From contig CAZKHG010000011.1 of assembly GCA_964552655.1 (NCBI GenBank), positions 1-64,000 of the forward strand: 64,000 bases of DNA, given 5' to 3'. The notes beneath the pieces were generated by a model that worked only from the letters and a program-made list of their open reading frames with translations, made no database searches and was not told where the DNA came from. The translations under genes and the position numbers were made by a program. Below, piece by piece: positions 49,348-58,653 of this stretch; position 1 is the stretch's first letter, and every line of letters begins with the position of its first letter. Source of the DNA: CAZKHG01 sp964552655. GTDB taxonomy: Bacteria > Bacteroidota > Bacteroidia > Bacteroidales > Tenuifilaceae.

Positions 49348-49533
49348 GAGATTTAGTTTTCCGGTTTAAATGTAAATTAAAGAAAAAAATCGATATCTGA
49401 CATTAATTTCCTGAATAATAATACTTATTTCTTGATGAACAGGATTTATTAGGCTACTAATTTTAACATGATTTATAGCTGGGTAATTATCATCATATTT
49501 TGCTAAATTGCTGGTTCATTATAACACTCAAAA

Positions 49534-52500
49534 ATGTCTCAATTGTTGGTTTACAAGGCTTCAGCAGGATCGGGGAAAACCTATCGGTTAGCTGCAGAGT
49601 ATGTTAAGATTGTGATTGAAAACCCAAATTCCTATAAGAATATACTGGCAGTAACCTTTACAAATAAAGCGACTGCAGAGATGAAATCCCGGATACTGGA
49701 TGAGCTGAAAAAATTGTCAATGGGTCTTAAAACTCCAATGTATGGTATTATTAGCGAGGAGACTAAGGTTAATCCTGATTTAATCCCTGCCAGGGCCTCT
49801 GCCGCATTGTCAAATATCTTACATAATTATTCCTTGTTTTCAGTAAGCACCATTGATAGTTTTGTTCAACGAGTTATTCAGTCCCTACTTTGGGAACTTG
49901 GGATAAAAGGCAGTCTGGAGTTGGAACTTGACAACAGCATTGTTTTAAAACGTGCTGCCGACCTTATGCTTGATGAAGCTGCAGGAAATCCTGATCTGCT
50001 CAAATGGTTGATACAGATGGGCGAATCGCACATTGATGATGGAAAGCCATGGGATATCAGAAAATCATTAACCGGACTTGGAAGCCAACTTTTTACGGAA
50101 AGTTTCAGGTTGATGAGCGGCGATGAAATTCAAAAGATAATAAATCGCTCTGAAATTAATACTTTTAAAGAATCGCTTAAAAAAATTGTAGATGATTTTA
50201 CTTTTACCTTACAAAATGAGGGTACAAGCGCGTTCAGGTTGATAAGCAACGCCGGATACAACGCCAGTAACTTTTTTCAGGGGTCGAGAGGGGTTTTTAC
50301 ATTTTTTAAAAAATGTTCAGAATTTAGGGAATTTGATTATATACCTAATTACATGAGCAGCTATATTCAAAAGGTTTTGGATGATAGCTCCGGAAATCAA
50401 TGGTTATCAGGCGAATCGAAGAGTGATCCCTCGATTTCAACCGCATTAATCTCTTTAGTTCGTGCTCAGCTTCACCCGGCATTGGTCAGAATAATTGAGC
50501 ATATAACTACAAAGAAACAGGAATTCTATACAGCCCGGTTAATCCTACATAATCTCAACTCGTTGGCAATTCTTGGGGATTTATGGCTTACCATCCATAA
50601 ACTATCTGATGAAGAGGGATTTATGCTTTTATCGGATTTTGCCCCGTTACTCAGAGAATTTGTAAAAGATACAGATACCCCATTTCTATACGAGAAAATG
50701 GGGAACAGGTATAAAAATGTCATGATTGACGAGTTTCAGGATACATCTGTTATTCAATGGCAGAATTTTAAGCCTCTGATTAACAATAGCCTTTCACAAA
50801 ATGGTTTTAGCATGCTGGTTGGGGATATAAAACAGGCAATTTACAGGTGGCGTAATGGGGATTGGCGAATTCTTTCTACCAATATTCATGATGATTTTAA
50901 CTCTTTTGGCATTCTTTCAAAAGATTTAAGTACCAACAGAAGAAGTTTACCGGCTGTAATTGATTTCAATAATAATTTCTTCACCCAAGCCTCTTCCATT
51001 TTAAAAGAAAGTATCAATGACTTAGCAGACGATAGCCATAATGAGGCTATTGCTAAAGCAAATTCTCAGTTCGAGGTGGCATATAGTAATGTTATCCAGG
51101 AACCTACCCGGATTCAAAAGGAAAGTGGTTATGCAGAGGTTACTATACTACCAAAATCGAAGGAATATCCTTATGACAGCTGTTTGATGGACAACCTCCC
51201 AAATCTTGTATCGGATATTCAAAAAAGGGGATATCGTGCCGGTGATATTGCCATTTTGGTTAGAAAAAACGATGATGGGCAAAAGGTTGCTAATATGTTT
51301 TTGAAATGGAAGGCAAACAACCCTGAAGCTTATGGATTGTTTGAGGTTGTGAGCCAGGAGGGTTTGAGGTTGGTATCTTCGCCTGCAGTTCGGTTATGTA
51401 TTGCAGCCTTGAAAACTATCTATGATCCGAATGATTTAATCAGCACAGCCAGTTATGCAAAGGAGTTAAAACAATTAACATTAAACCCACCTGCAGTTTG
51501 GAGCGAATTATTTGATCTTGATTTTTTAAAATCAGAAATAGAAAAACTGAACGACTTAAAATCGTTGTCAGTTCGGGAAATGCTTGAATCTATAATTAAA
51601 GTACATAACCTTTCTTCTGCACCAAAAGAGTACCCATACATAGCTGAACTTCAGGAGAGAGTTTTTGAACTGACCAGAAAGGGAGCACTCGATTTGGGCA
51701 GATTTCTTGATTGGTGGAGTGAAAAAGGGGAGAACCTGTCGCTTTCAATGCCTGAATCAAGGAATGCAATAAGTATAATGACAATTCATAAATCCAAGGG
51801 TTTGCAATTCCCGGTTGTAATAATTCCCTATTCCGGCTGGAGTTTTAATAAGAGCAACTCAGATTCCTACCTATGGGTTAATTCCAATAACACAGTTTTC
51901 AATAAACTACCCAAATACCCTGTAAACATCTCAGATGAATTAAAAGAGAGCGAATTTTCAGGTTTTGCCATTGAAGAGGATTTGCAGGTTCTGGTTGATA
52001 ATATCAACCTGCTTTATGTTGCCTATACCCGGGCTGAGGATGAACTTTATATCTTTTGCCCGGAACCCCCAGAAGAAATGAAGATGAAAAGTACGGTTGA
52101 CCTTATAAATGAAACACTAACCAGGCTCTCTTTTCAAAATTTTAGGGTAGATGATTTTGTTCATCCGATGGGTTATACCTGTAAGAAATATTCTACCGGA
52201 TATAAAACCCAGAATGTTCAATCAAAAGGGAGTGAAAATAAATTTGAAACCTGGTCTTTGGTGGATTATCAGGTTGAGAGTATTCAAAAAGAGATAAAAC
52301 AAAAATACGAATCAACAGATTTTTTTCTTGGAAACGATTCCCTTTCAGCTGCAAGGTTAAATTATGGTAAAACTATGCATAGCATTTTATCCCGGATTAC
52401 CAGTGCAAAAAATCTTGATGAGGCAATAAATGCCTTACAATCTGAAGGATTGATAAATGATCAGGATAAGCATGAAATCAAAAACCACATATCAAAAATT

Positions 52501-52776
52501 GTTAAAATGAAACCATTTGACCAATGGTTCTCAGGAGATTGGATTGTTAAGACCGAATCGTCAATATTAACCAATAACGGCGAGGTGTACCGACCGGATA
52601 GGGTAATGATACGTGAAAATGAGGCAGTGGTTGTTGATTACAAATTTGGGAAGGAGTTGCCTTCGCATGCAAATCAAATCCGAAAATACTCAGAATTACT
52701 TAGCCAAATGGGTTACCGAAAAGTTGAAAGCTACCTTTGGTATTTTGACGCAGGAAAACTGGAAAGAATCAGCTGA
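49534..52776 (+). CDS. UvrD-family helicase-nuclease, RecB/AddA-like
   Basis: A 1080-residue superfamily 1A helicase with a C-terminal nuclease, as in AddA or RecB, which resect double-strand ends for recombination. Motif I is KASAGSGKTYRLA (K15), Ia AVTFTNKATAEMKSRI, II MIDEFQDTSVIQW (397-409), III MLVGDIKQAIYRWRNGD, IV near STNRRSLPAVIDF, V SIMTIHKSKGLQFPVVIIP and VI NLLYVAYTRAEDELYIF (about 826-842). The C-terminal PD-(D/E)XK nuclease shows RPDRVMI and VVVDYKFG (D1035, K1037), with ARLNYGKTMHSILSRI before it. No AddB or RecC gene is adjacent, which is less common. It is convergent with the thioesterase gene, five bases apart. Confidence 0.92.
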   Translation: MSQLLVYKASAGSGKTYRLAAEYVKIVIENPNSYKNILAVTFTNKATAEMKSRILDELKKLSMGLKTPMYGIISEETKVNPDLIPARASAALSNILHNYSLFSVSTIDSFVQRVIQSLLWELGIKGSLELELDNSIVLKRAADLMLDEAAGNPDLLKWLIQMGESHIDDGKPWDIRKSLTGLGSQLFTESFRLMSGDEIQKIINRSEINTFKESLKKIVDDFTFTLQNEGTSAFRLISNAGYNASNFFQGSRGVFTFFKKCSEFREFDYIPNYMSSYIQKVLDDSSGNQWLSGESKSDPSISTALISLVRAQLHPALVRIIEHITTKKQEFYTARLILHNLNSLAILGDLWLTIHKLSDEEGFMLLSDFAPLLREFVKDTDTPFLYEKMGNRYKNVMIDEFQDTSVIQWQNFKPLINNSLSQNGFSMLVGDIKQAIYRWRNGDWRILSTNIHDDFNSFGILSKDLSTNRRSLPAVIDFNNNFFTQASSILKESINDLADDSHNEAIAKANSQFEVAYSNVIQEPTRIQKESGYAEVTILPKSKEYPYDSCLMDNLPNLVSDIQKRGYRAGDIAILVRKNDDGQKVANMFLKWKANNPEAYGLFEVVSQEGLRLVSSPAVRLCIAALKTIYDPNDLISTASYAKELKQLTLNPPAVWSELFDLDFLKSEIEKLNDLKSLSVREMLESIIKVHNLSSAPKEYPYIAELQERVFELTRKGALDLGRFLDWWSEKGENLSLSMPESRNAISIMTIHKSKGLQFPVVIIPYSGWSFNKSNSDSYLWVNSNNTVFNKLPKYPVNISDELKESEFSGFAIEEDLQVLVDNINLLYVAYTRAEDELYIFCPEPPEEMKMKSTVDLINETLTRLSFQNFRVDDFVHPMGYTCKKYSTGYKTQNVQSKGSENKFETWSLVDYQVESIQKEIKQKYESTDFFLGNDSLSAARLNYGKTMHSILSRITSAKNLDEAINALQSEGLINDQDKHEIKNHISKIVKMKPFDQWFSGDWIVKTESSILTNNGEVYRPDRVMIRENEAVVVDYKFGKELPSHANQIRKYSELLSQMGYRKVESYLWYFDAGKLERIS

Positions 52777-52781
52777 AAACC

Positions 52782-53264
52782 TTACTTGCCAATAAAGGCT
52801 TCAATACCAGGGTAGTTAAGTTGTTTTTTGGCAACATCCTTTGGATAGAAAAAGTATTGAACCACTCCTTCAGCGCATAGGTTATTCTCAGAATCATATA
52901 ACTCAGTTTGAAAATTAGCCATCCTCTTCTCAGTTCCAATAAGTTTAGCCTTAACTCTTATTGCCCCTTTATTTACATAAACAGGTTTGCGGTAGCGAAT
53001 TTCAAGTTTAGATGTTACTCCCGCGGTTTCCAGCAAAACATACAATGCCCAACTTGCCACTTCATCCATTAGGGTTGATTGAATGCCGCCATGCAGAACA
53101 TTAGGATAACCTTGTAGGTTAAAATCGGGATTCCATGAAGTTTCAACAGATTTATCCGCTTCATTGAACCAGAATTCAAGTTTAAGACCAATTGGGTTAT
53201 GCTTGGAGCAACAGAAACACTGGTGTTCCTCGAACGATTCAAAAGGGTTTCGAATTTTAATCAT
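52782..53264 (-). CDS. PaaI/YigI-type hotdog thioesterase
   Basis: A 160-residue acyl-CoA thioesterase-fold protein. The N-terminus has HQCFCCSKHNPIGLKLEF, a Cys-rich start of one hotdog subgroup. The core VLHGGIQSTLMDEVASWAL contains the HGG...D active site of the PaaI class, and KLEIRYRKPVYVNKGAIRVKAKLIG is the long central strand. The substrate is unknown; the protein probably works as a tetramer in the cytoplasm. It is convergent with the helicase-nuclease gene and divergent from the superoxide dismutase gene. Confidence 0.88.
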   Translation of the reverse strand: MIKIRNPFESFEEHQCFCCSKHNPIGLKLEFWFNEADKSVETSWNPDFNLQGYPNVLHGGIQSTLMDEVASWALYVLLETAGVTSKLEIRYRKPVYVNKGAIRVKAKLIGTEKRMANFQTELYDSENNLCAEGVVQYFFYPKDVAKKQLNYPGIEAFIGK

Positions 53265-53418
53265 ACAAAAATATTTTTAACAAATGTGGTTAATGTGCCA
53301 TAAAAATACAAAACTACAGTTTGTAAGTAATCCGAAATGCGATCTTATTCACTTTCTCACAATTATTAAATAATGAACATTTTAAAATTATACCTGTTTA
53401 TAAAAATAAAAAACAGCT

Positions 53419-54096
53419 ATGAACAAATATCTTTTAATTTTTACACTCACCCTGTTTAGGTTGGGTTTAACTGCTCAAAATTCATCACCTTTTACATTCC
53501 CGGCTTTGCCCTACAGCTACGATGCATTAGAACCATACATTGATAAGGCAACAATGGAAGTGCATTATGATAAGCACTTCAGAGCCTACTACAACAATTT
53601 TGTTAAAGCAGCAGCTGAGAATAATCTAAACGGGAAAAGCATGGAGGAAATTTTCTCTCAGGTAAGCAAGTACCCTGTAGCCATCAGGAATCACGGTGGA
53701 GGATATTACAATCACTCTCTATTTTGGGAAGTAATGACACCAAATGGCGGTGGAACCCCACAAGGCAGTTTACTTGATGCAATTAACAGAGATTTTGGCT
53801 CATTTGACGCTTTTGTAAAAGAGTTCGAGAAGGCGGCTACAACTTTGTTTGGAAGTGGTTGGGCTTGGTTATCGGTTGATGAATCTGGTAAACTTTTTAT
53901 TTCTCAACTTCCAAATCAGGATAACCCATTGATGGATGTTGCACCTAAACGCGGTACGCCAATTCTAGCACTTGATGTTTGGGAACATGCATATTACCTG
54001 AAATATCAGAACAAAAGGGCAGATTATGTGGCCAACTTCTGGAAAGTTGTTAATTGGAAAACTGTTGAAGACAGATATAGTAAAACCTTGAAATAA
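53419..54096 (+). CDS. Superoxide dismutase, Mn-type signature, exported
   Basis: A Fe/Mn superoxide dismutase of 225 residues. The metal ligands are all present: H49 (MEVHYDKH), H99 (YYNHSLFW), D186 and H190 (LDVWEHAYYLKY). The GGGYYNH motif and QDNPL stretch (Gln of the Mn type) favour manganese over iron; metal use still needs testing. Unusually, residues 1-20 (NKYLLIFTLTLFRLGLTAQ) form a signal peptide, so the enzyme should act in the periplasm or outside. It is a one-gene unit with its own terminator, next to pckA. Confidence 0.93.
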   Translation: MNKYLLIFTLTLFRLGLTAQNSSPFTFPALPYSYDALEPYIDKATMEVHYDKHFRAYYNNFVKAAAENNLNGKSMEEIFSQVSKYPVAIRNHGGGYYNHSLFWEVMTPNGGGTPQGSLLDAINRDFGSFDAFVKEFEKAATTLFGSGWAWLSVDESGKLFISQLPNQDNPLMDVAPKRGTPILALDVWEHAYYLKYQNKRADYVANFWKVVNWKTVEDRYSKTLK

Positions 54097-54103
54097 TCTA
54101 AAG

Positions 54104-54126
54104 AACCCGGTTTGCCGGGTTTTTTT
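54104..54126 (+). terminator. Intrinsic terminator after superoxide dismutase gene
   Basis: AACCCGG and CCGGGTT form a 7-base stem with a TTTG loop, followed by a T run; it starts eight bases after the stop. Confidence 0.9.
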
Positions 54127-54214
54127 ATGCTTCATTGTATTTAACTTCCTAAATATTTATTTTTTTCTGATATTTAACATCTTTTTAAAATATGATTAAT
54201 ATTGTGCAACCAAG

Positions 54215-54222
54215 TATCTTTG
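54215..54222 (+). promoter_or_regulatory. -7 promoter element for pckA
   Basis: TATCTTTG matches TAnnTTTG, 42 bases before the pckA ATG. No TTG is found at the standard -33 distance. Confidence 0.45.
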
Positions 54223-54264
54223 TTTGCTGTAATCTTTTTTCAATGTTAAATAAAAAGAATAAAT

Positions 54265-55881
54265 ATGACATCAATAGATCTTTCCATCTATGGTATAATT
54301 CAACCCAGCGAGGTTTTTTATAACCCCAGCTATAACCTGCTTTTTAATCATGAAACCTCGCATGATCTTGTAGGTTACGAAAGGGGAATCATTACTTCAC
54401 TTGGAGCGGTAAATGTTGATACCGGTATATTTACCGGCCGATCCCCTAAAGACAAATATGTTGTAAAGGAACCAAACTCTGAGAACAATGTTTGGTGGGC
54501 TGAAAAAGGGAAAAAGAGTTCGGATAACAAGCCAATTAGTAAGGAAGTTTGGGATTACCTCAAGCAAATCAGTGCTGAGCAGCTGAGTGGTAAGCGGTTA
54601 TACGTGGTTGACGCGTTCTGTGGGGCAAACATTGATACCCGTCTCAACGTAAGGTTTGTGATGGAGGTGGCCTGGCAGGCTCATTTTGTAAAAAATATGT
54701 TCATCCGCCCAAATGATGAGGAATTAAAATCATTCAAGCCAGACTTTGTTGTACTGGTAGCTTCTAAAACTTCAAATCCCCGGTGGAAAGAACAAAACCT
54801 AAATAGCGAGGTTTATGTTGCCTTCCATTTATCCGAACGGATGGCTGTTATTGGAGGTTCATGGTATGGTGGTGAAATGAAAAAGGGAATTTTTTCTGTG
54901 ATGAACTACTACCTTCCCCTAAAAGGAATTGCCTCAATGCATTGCAGTGCAAATGTTGGTAAAGATGGTGGTGTGGCCATTTTCTTTGGTCTTTCAGGTA
55001 CAGGGAAAACGACCCTTTCTGCCGATCCTAACCGGGCTCTAATTGGCGATGATGAGCACGGGTGGGATGATAATGGTGTTTTCAACTTTGAAGGTGGTTG
55101 CTATGCCAAGTGCATTGATCTTGATCCGGTTAAAGAACCTGATATTTTCGCTGCCATCCGGCGTGATGCTCTCCTTGAGAATCTTGATGTTGACACCAAT
55201 GGCAATATTGATTTCAAATCAAAACGTAAGACGGAGAATACGCGGGTTTCCTACCCAATTTATCACATAGAGAATATTGTTAAACCTGTTTCCAAAGGAG
55301 GCCATGCAAAACATGTAATTTTTCTTACTGCTGATGCATTTGGTGTACTACCACCGGTTTCCAGGTTAACCCCAGAGCAAACCCAGTACCACTTTTTAAG
55401 CGGATTTACTGCAAAGCTGGCTGGTACAGAACGTGGTGTTACCGAGCCACAACCCACATTCAGCAGCTGTTTTGGCCAGGCATTTCTGATGCTCCACCCT
55501 ACAGTTTATGCCAGAGAGCTTGTTAAGAAGATGGAGAAACATAATTCTAAAGCCTATTTGGTAAATACTGGGTGGATTGGTGGATCTTATGGCATTGGTA
55601 AGAGGATAGATTTGCCATCAACCAGAGCCCTAATTAACGCAATTCTGAATGGAAGCATCGAGAATTCGGAGTTTGAAACCATACCAATTTTTAACCTTCA
55701 GGTACCAAAATTTTTGAGTGGAGTTGATCCCAAATTCCTCAACCCGCGCAACAGCTGGCCAAATCCTTCTGATTGGGACATTGCAGCTCGTAACCTGGCC
55801 GAAAAGTTCATTAAAAACTTTGAAAATTTTACCGATAACGATGCTGGTAAAAAATTGATTTCTGCCGGACCAATTATTTGA
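54265..55881 (+). CDS. pckA: Phosphoenolpyruvate carboxykinase (ATP)
   Basis: Interconverts oxaloacetate and phosphoenolpyruvate with ATP/ADP; in anaerobic Bacteroidota it often runs in the carboxylating direction. The 538 residues are full-length: FTGRSPKDKYVV near residue 57, YGGEMKKGIFSVMNY (Mn ligand Lys), kinase-1 loop GLSGTGKTTLS (242-252), kinase-2 LIGDDEHGWDD, the ENTRVSYPI arginine, FLTADAFGVLPPVSRL, TAKLAGTERGVTEPQPTFS with the adenine loop and NTGWIGGSYGIGKRI. The gene is a single unit after the superoxide dismutase terminator and convergent with the second chemoreceptor. Confidence 0.98.
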   Translation: MTSIDLSIYGIIQPSEVFYNPSYNLLFNHETSHDLVGYERGIITSLGAVNVDTGIFTGRSPKDKYVVKEPNSENNVWWAEKGKKSSDNKPISKEVWDYLKQISAEQLSGKRLYVVDAFCGANIDTRLNVRFVMEVAWQAHFVKNMFIRPNDEELKSFKPDFVVLVASKTSNPRWKEQNLNSEVYVAFHLSERMAVIGGSWYGGEMKKGIFSVMNYYLPLKGIASMHCSANVGKDGGVAIFFGLSGTGKTTLSADPNRALIGDDEHGWDDNGVFNFEGGCYAKCIDLDPVKEPDIFAAIRRDALLENLDVDTNGNIDFKSKRKTENTRVSYPIYHIENIVKPVSKGGHAKHVIFLTADAFGVLPPVSRLTPEQTQYHFLSGFTAKLAGTERGVTEPQPTFSSCFGQAFLMLHPTVYARELVKKMEKHNSKAYLVNTGWIGGSYGIGKRIDLPSTRALINAILNGSIENSEFETIPIFNLQVPKFLSGVDPKFLNPRNSWPNPSDWDIAARNLAEKFIKNFENFTDNDAGKKLISAGPII

Positions 55882-56008
55882 TAGCCTATACAGCGAATTA
55901 TAGTCAGAAAATGAATTTTGGCCAAGAAAGTTTGGGTTTGGGCAAAATATCCGTAATGTATAGTGATAAGTTTTATAATTGGTAATATCTATCTGATATA
56001 CAATTGAT

Positions 56009-57541
56009 CTACTTTGTTCTGAAAAGGGAGACAACTTCCATTAGCGAATCAGCTTGTGCCTGAAGCTCCTGGGCATTCGATGCAAGCTCTTCTGCTGCTG
56101 ATGCATTTTGTTGTGTTACATCGTTGAGCTGTTGAATCGAACTGCTCACCTGTGTTGTTCCATTGCTTTGCTCCTGACTTAAAGCAGCAATTTCCTGGAC
56201 TAATTTTGAAGTCTTGGCGATTTCAGGCATTATCGTTTCCATTTGGGCAACAGCCTCACGGGTTATTTTTACACTGGTAGCTGAAAGATTTATTATTTCA
56301 TCGGCAGCAATTTTACTTCGTTCAGCAAGTTTTCTAACTTCGGCCGCTACCACTGCAAACCCCTTGCCATGCTCCCCGGCACGAGCGGCTTCCACAGCTG
56401 CATTAAGCGCTAGAATATTTGTTTGAAAAGCGATATCATTTATTACAGTGATTTTTCCTGAGATTTCACTAATAGATTTCAAACTATCCCTGGACGATTT
56501 GTTCATATTTTCAATCCCTTTCTCAGAGATACTCGATATTTTTTGGGTTTCAAGCGCATTATTGGTGTTCTTTTCAATAATTTCTGATATCTGATCAAGC
56601 GTAGATGATACTTCTTCTACTGCTGAAGCCTGATGATTTGCCCCGTCTGAGAGATGTTGTGATGTTGTGTTCAGGACTTGACTTGCTGTTGTAAATTGTG
56701 ATACGTTTAATTTGATATCAGAAATCATGGTGTTAAGTTTTCCGGTCATCTGGGATATACTCTGTAATAGAATTCCCACCTCATCTTTTCTGGAATTTAA
56801 CTCATTTGAAAGATCAACCCTTAAATCGCCATTTGCTATGTTACTTAGAGAGTCCACAGCATATTTAAGAGGTTTGGAAATGCTCTTGGTTAGTAAGATT
56901 GCGGAAATAATAATGAAAATTATAATAATGATGGTAATTATAATTGAATTGTAAAGTATTTTATTGCTTAAAGTAATGCTTTGATCATAAGCAGAGCTTG
57001 CATTTTCGAGACTTATTCCTGTAAATTGATCCATGGCACCGCGCATCTCATCAAAAGCCCTGGTGTATTCTCCAAAATAAATTTCTTTAACCTTTTTGTA
57101 CTCACTATTTTTCAGAAATCTTACTATTTGATTTGTTTGATTTTGTATTCTTGAATAATTATCGTGAAATTTATTATTAATTGCTTTATACTCCCCAAGG
57201 TGAAGTATATCTGATACATTTTCGAACTTACTATATCGCTGCTCAACCTGAGCCAGATTCTCTTCAACTGCAGTAATAAGGTAACTTTTATCGCCAGGGT
57301 TTATTGTATCACCCAGATTTATCAGCTGACTGATTGCAACGCTTGACTGATATGCATCCCTGTCGGCTTCTATAAGGTACTCCATTCCCATCAAATTAAC
57401 CTTGTAAATCTTGTCTAGTTCCTGTTTTATACTTCTGGTTTGAAAGGATAAGTAGGCAAACCCTAATGTAGTTACTACAACAATTAGTGTAAACACGATA
57501 CCAAGCCTTACTCCAATTTTTGTATTATTAATTAATTTCAT
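56009..57541 (-). CDS. Methyl-accepting chemotaxis protein with four-helix-bundle sensor
   Basis: A 510-residue chemoreceptor. TM1 (about 10-30) and TM2 (about 193-215, very Ile-rich) flank a 160-residue periplasmic helical domain that fits the 4HB_MCP class, with long helices such as YKAINNKFHDNYSRIQNQT. A HAMP domain (about 216-270) with ISKPLKYAVDSLSNIANGDLR follows, then the signalling hairpin with the conserved tip INDIAFQTNILALNAAVEAA and EVRKLAERS. The ligand is unknown. The hairpin is so close to that of the receptor at 14409-16313 that a recent common origin is likely, while the sensors are unrelated. No che genes are near. Confidence 0.95.
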   Translation of the reverse strand: MKLINNTKIGVRLGIVFTLIVVVTTLGFAYLSFQTRSIKQELDKIYKVNLMGMEYLIEADRDAYQSSVAISQLINLGDTINPGDKSYLITAVEENLAQVEQRYSKFENVSDILHLGEYKAINNKFHDNYSRIQNQTNQIVRFLKNSEYKKVKEIYFGEYTRAFDEMRGAMDQFTGISLENASSAYDQSITLSNKILYNSIIITIIIIIFIIISAILLTKSISKPLKYAVDSLSNIANGDLRVDLSNELNSRKDEVGILLQSISQMTGKLNTMISDIKLNVSQFTTASQVLNTTSQHLSDGANHQASAVEEVSSTLDQISEIIEKNTNNALETQKISSISEKGIENMNKSSRDSLKSISEISGKITVINDIAFQTNILALNAAVEAARAGEHGKGFAVVAAEVRKLAERSKIAADEIINLSATSVKITREAVAQMETIMPEIAKTSKLVQEIAALSQEQSNGTTQVSSSIQQLNDVTQQNASAAEELASNAQELQAQADSLMEVVSLFRTK

Positions 57542-57968
57542 AAATACGCTTAATAATCTAATGTTTGATTTTTCTCAATATTCAAAAACAAAATTAATTG
57601 TTGATTTGGTAATTCTTTCAGTCAAAAATTAAAACTATAAAAACTCATCAACCTGAGATTTAAAAAGTGACGAAAAAGATTCTGCAATAATACTTATAAT
57701 AATTTTGGGCGAAAAGGGCTAAATTGTTTTTATTTCTGAGGTTGATGAATAAAATGATGTTTTCAATAATGATTTTACAAGGATTTATAATTCAAAGACC
57801 TTATTTTGAAATAGATGCATAATTTAATTATAGCATTATAAGTTACCTTATACGAAAAGTCAGGTTGATGTAAATCATTAAATTTATCAAAATCATATTC
57901 AATATTTAATCATAATATTTCACTTTGATTCCAAAAAAAATATTCCCTACTTTGCGAAAAAAAACAGG
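57542..57968. other. 427-base gene-free region between chemoreceptor and plsY
   Basis: An AT-rich stretch between two divergent genes. It holds an inverted pair TCATCAACCT (57645-57654) and AGGTTGATGA (57739-57748), a further AGGTTGATG at 57862-57870, a TAATTTTG box on the minus strand at 57589-57596 that may serve the chemoreceptor, and the plsY promoter. No ORF or RNA gene was recognised. Confidence 0.6.
57924..57954 (+). promoter_or_regulatory. Promoter of plsY
   Basis: TTTG (57924-57927) and TACTTTG (57948-57954) with 20 bases between them resemble the Bacteroidota -33 and -7 boxes, the latter one base short. Transcription would start only a few bases before the GTG. Confidence 0.45.
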
Positions 57969-58628
57969 GTGGAAGTTTTTTATAAAATACTCATCATCAT
58001 TCTGGCTTACCTTATGGGTTCCATTCCAACATCGGTATGGGTAGGCAAATATTTTTACGGTATTGATGTTCGCAACTATGGTAGCGGAAACGCCGGTGCA
58101 ACCAATGCCATGAGAATGCTTGGCTATAAAGCAGGTCTTTTTGTATTTCTGATTGATGCACTAAAAGGGTTTTTCGCAGTTCGGCTTCTTTACTTAACCG
58201 ATTTTTATATCCCTGAAACCGGGATGTTTACGAATTTTCAGCTAATACTTGGTATAGCAGCATTGCTCGGTCACATTTTCCCGATTTTTGCCAATTTCAG
58301 GGGTGGCAAAGGGGTGGCCGTTCTTTCGGGTGTGGTCTTCTCGCTTCACCCTTTTGCAGCCCTATTTGTGCTGTTAATTTGGGTGGTTTCGCTTTTATTG
58401 ACCGGATATGTTTCTTTAAGTTCCATGATCGCTGGTTTTTCCTTCCCGATCTTATTAATTTTTGCTTATCACACAACCAACCCAATGCTGATCCTTTTCG
58501 CTTTTATTCTCGCATGCCTGATGCTTTTTACCCACCAGAAGAACATTGAACGATTGATTCAAGGTCAGGAGAAGAAGTTCAGGTTAAAAAAGAAGGGGGA
58601 GGTTGGTGATACTTCCATTAAAGGATAA
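57969..58628 (+). CDS. plsY: Acyl-phosphate:glycerol-3-phosphate acyltransferase
   Basis: An inner-membrane enzyme that acylates glycerol 3-phosphate from acyl-phosphate, the first step of phospholipid synthesis. The 219-residue chain starts at a GTG (57969); no ATG is available before the first helix. The three PlsY motifs are visible: MGSIPTSVWVGK with VRNYGSGNAGATNAMR, GHIFPIFANFRGGKGVA, and a third in TGYVSLSSMIAG. Five or more membrane helices fill the rest. The C-terminal tail is basic (KKFRLKKKGEVGD). plsX is not in the window. Confidence 0.95.
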   Translation: MEVFYKILIIILAYLMGSIPTSVWVGKYFYGIDVRNYGSGNAGATNAMRMLGYKAGLFVFLIDALKGFFAVRLLYLTDFYIPETGMFTNFQLILGIAALLGHIFPIFANFRGGKGVAVLSGVVFSLHPFAALFVLLIWVVSLLLTGYVSLSSMIAGFSFPILLIFAYHTTNPMLILFAFILACLMLFTHQKNIERLIQGQEKKFRLKKKGEVGDTSIKG

Positions 58629-58653
58629 AGAAAATAGGGGAAAATAGAAGCAC

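Noticed and set aside
55630..56034. Minus-strand open frame of 134 codons at the pckA 3' end
   Set aside because: Mostly antisense to pckA; it overlaps the chemoreceptor end and has no family features.
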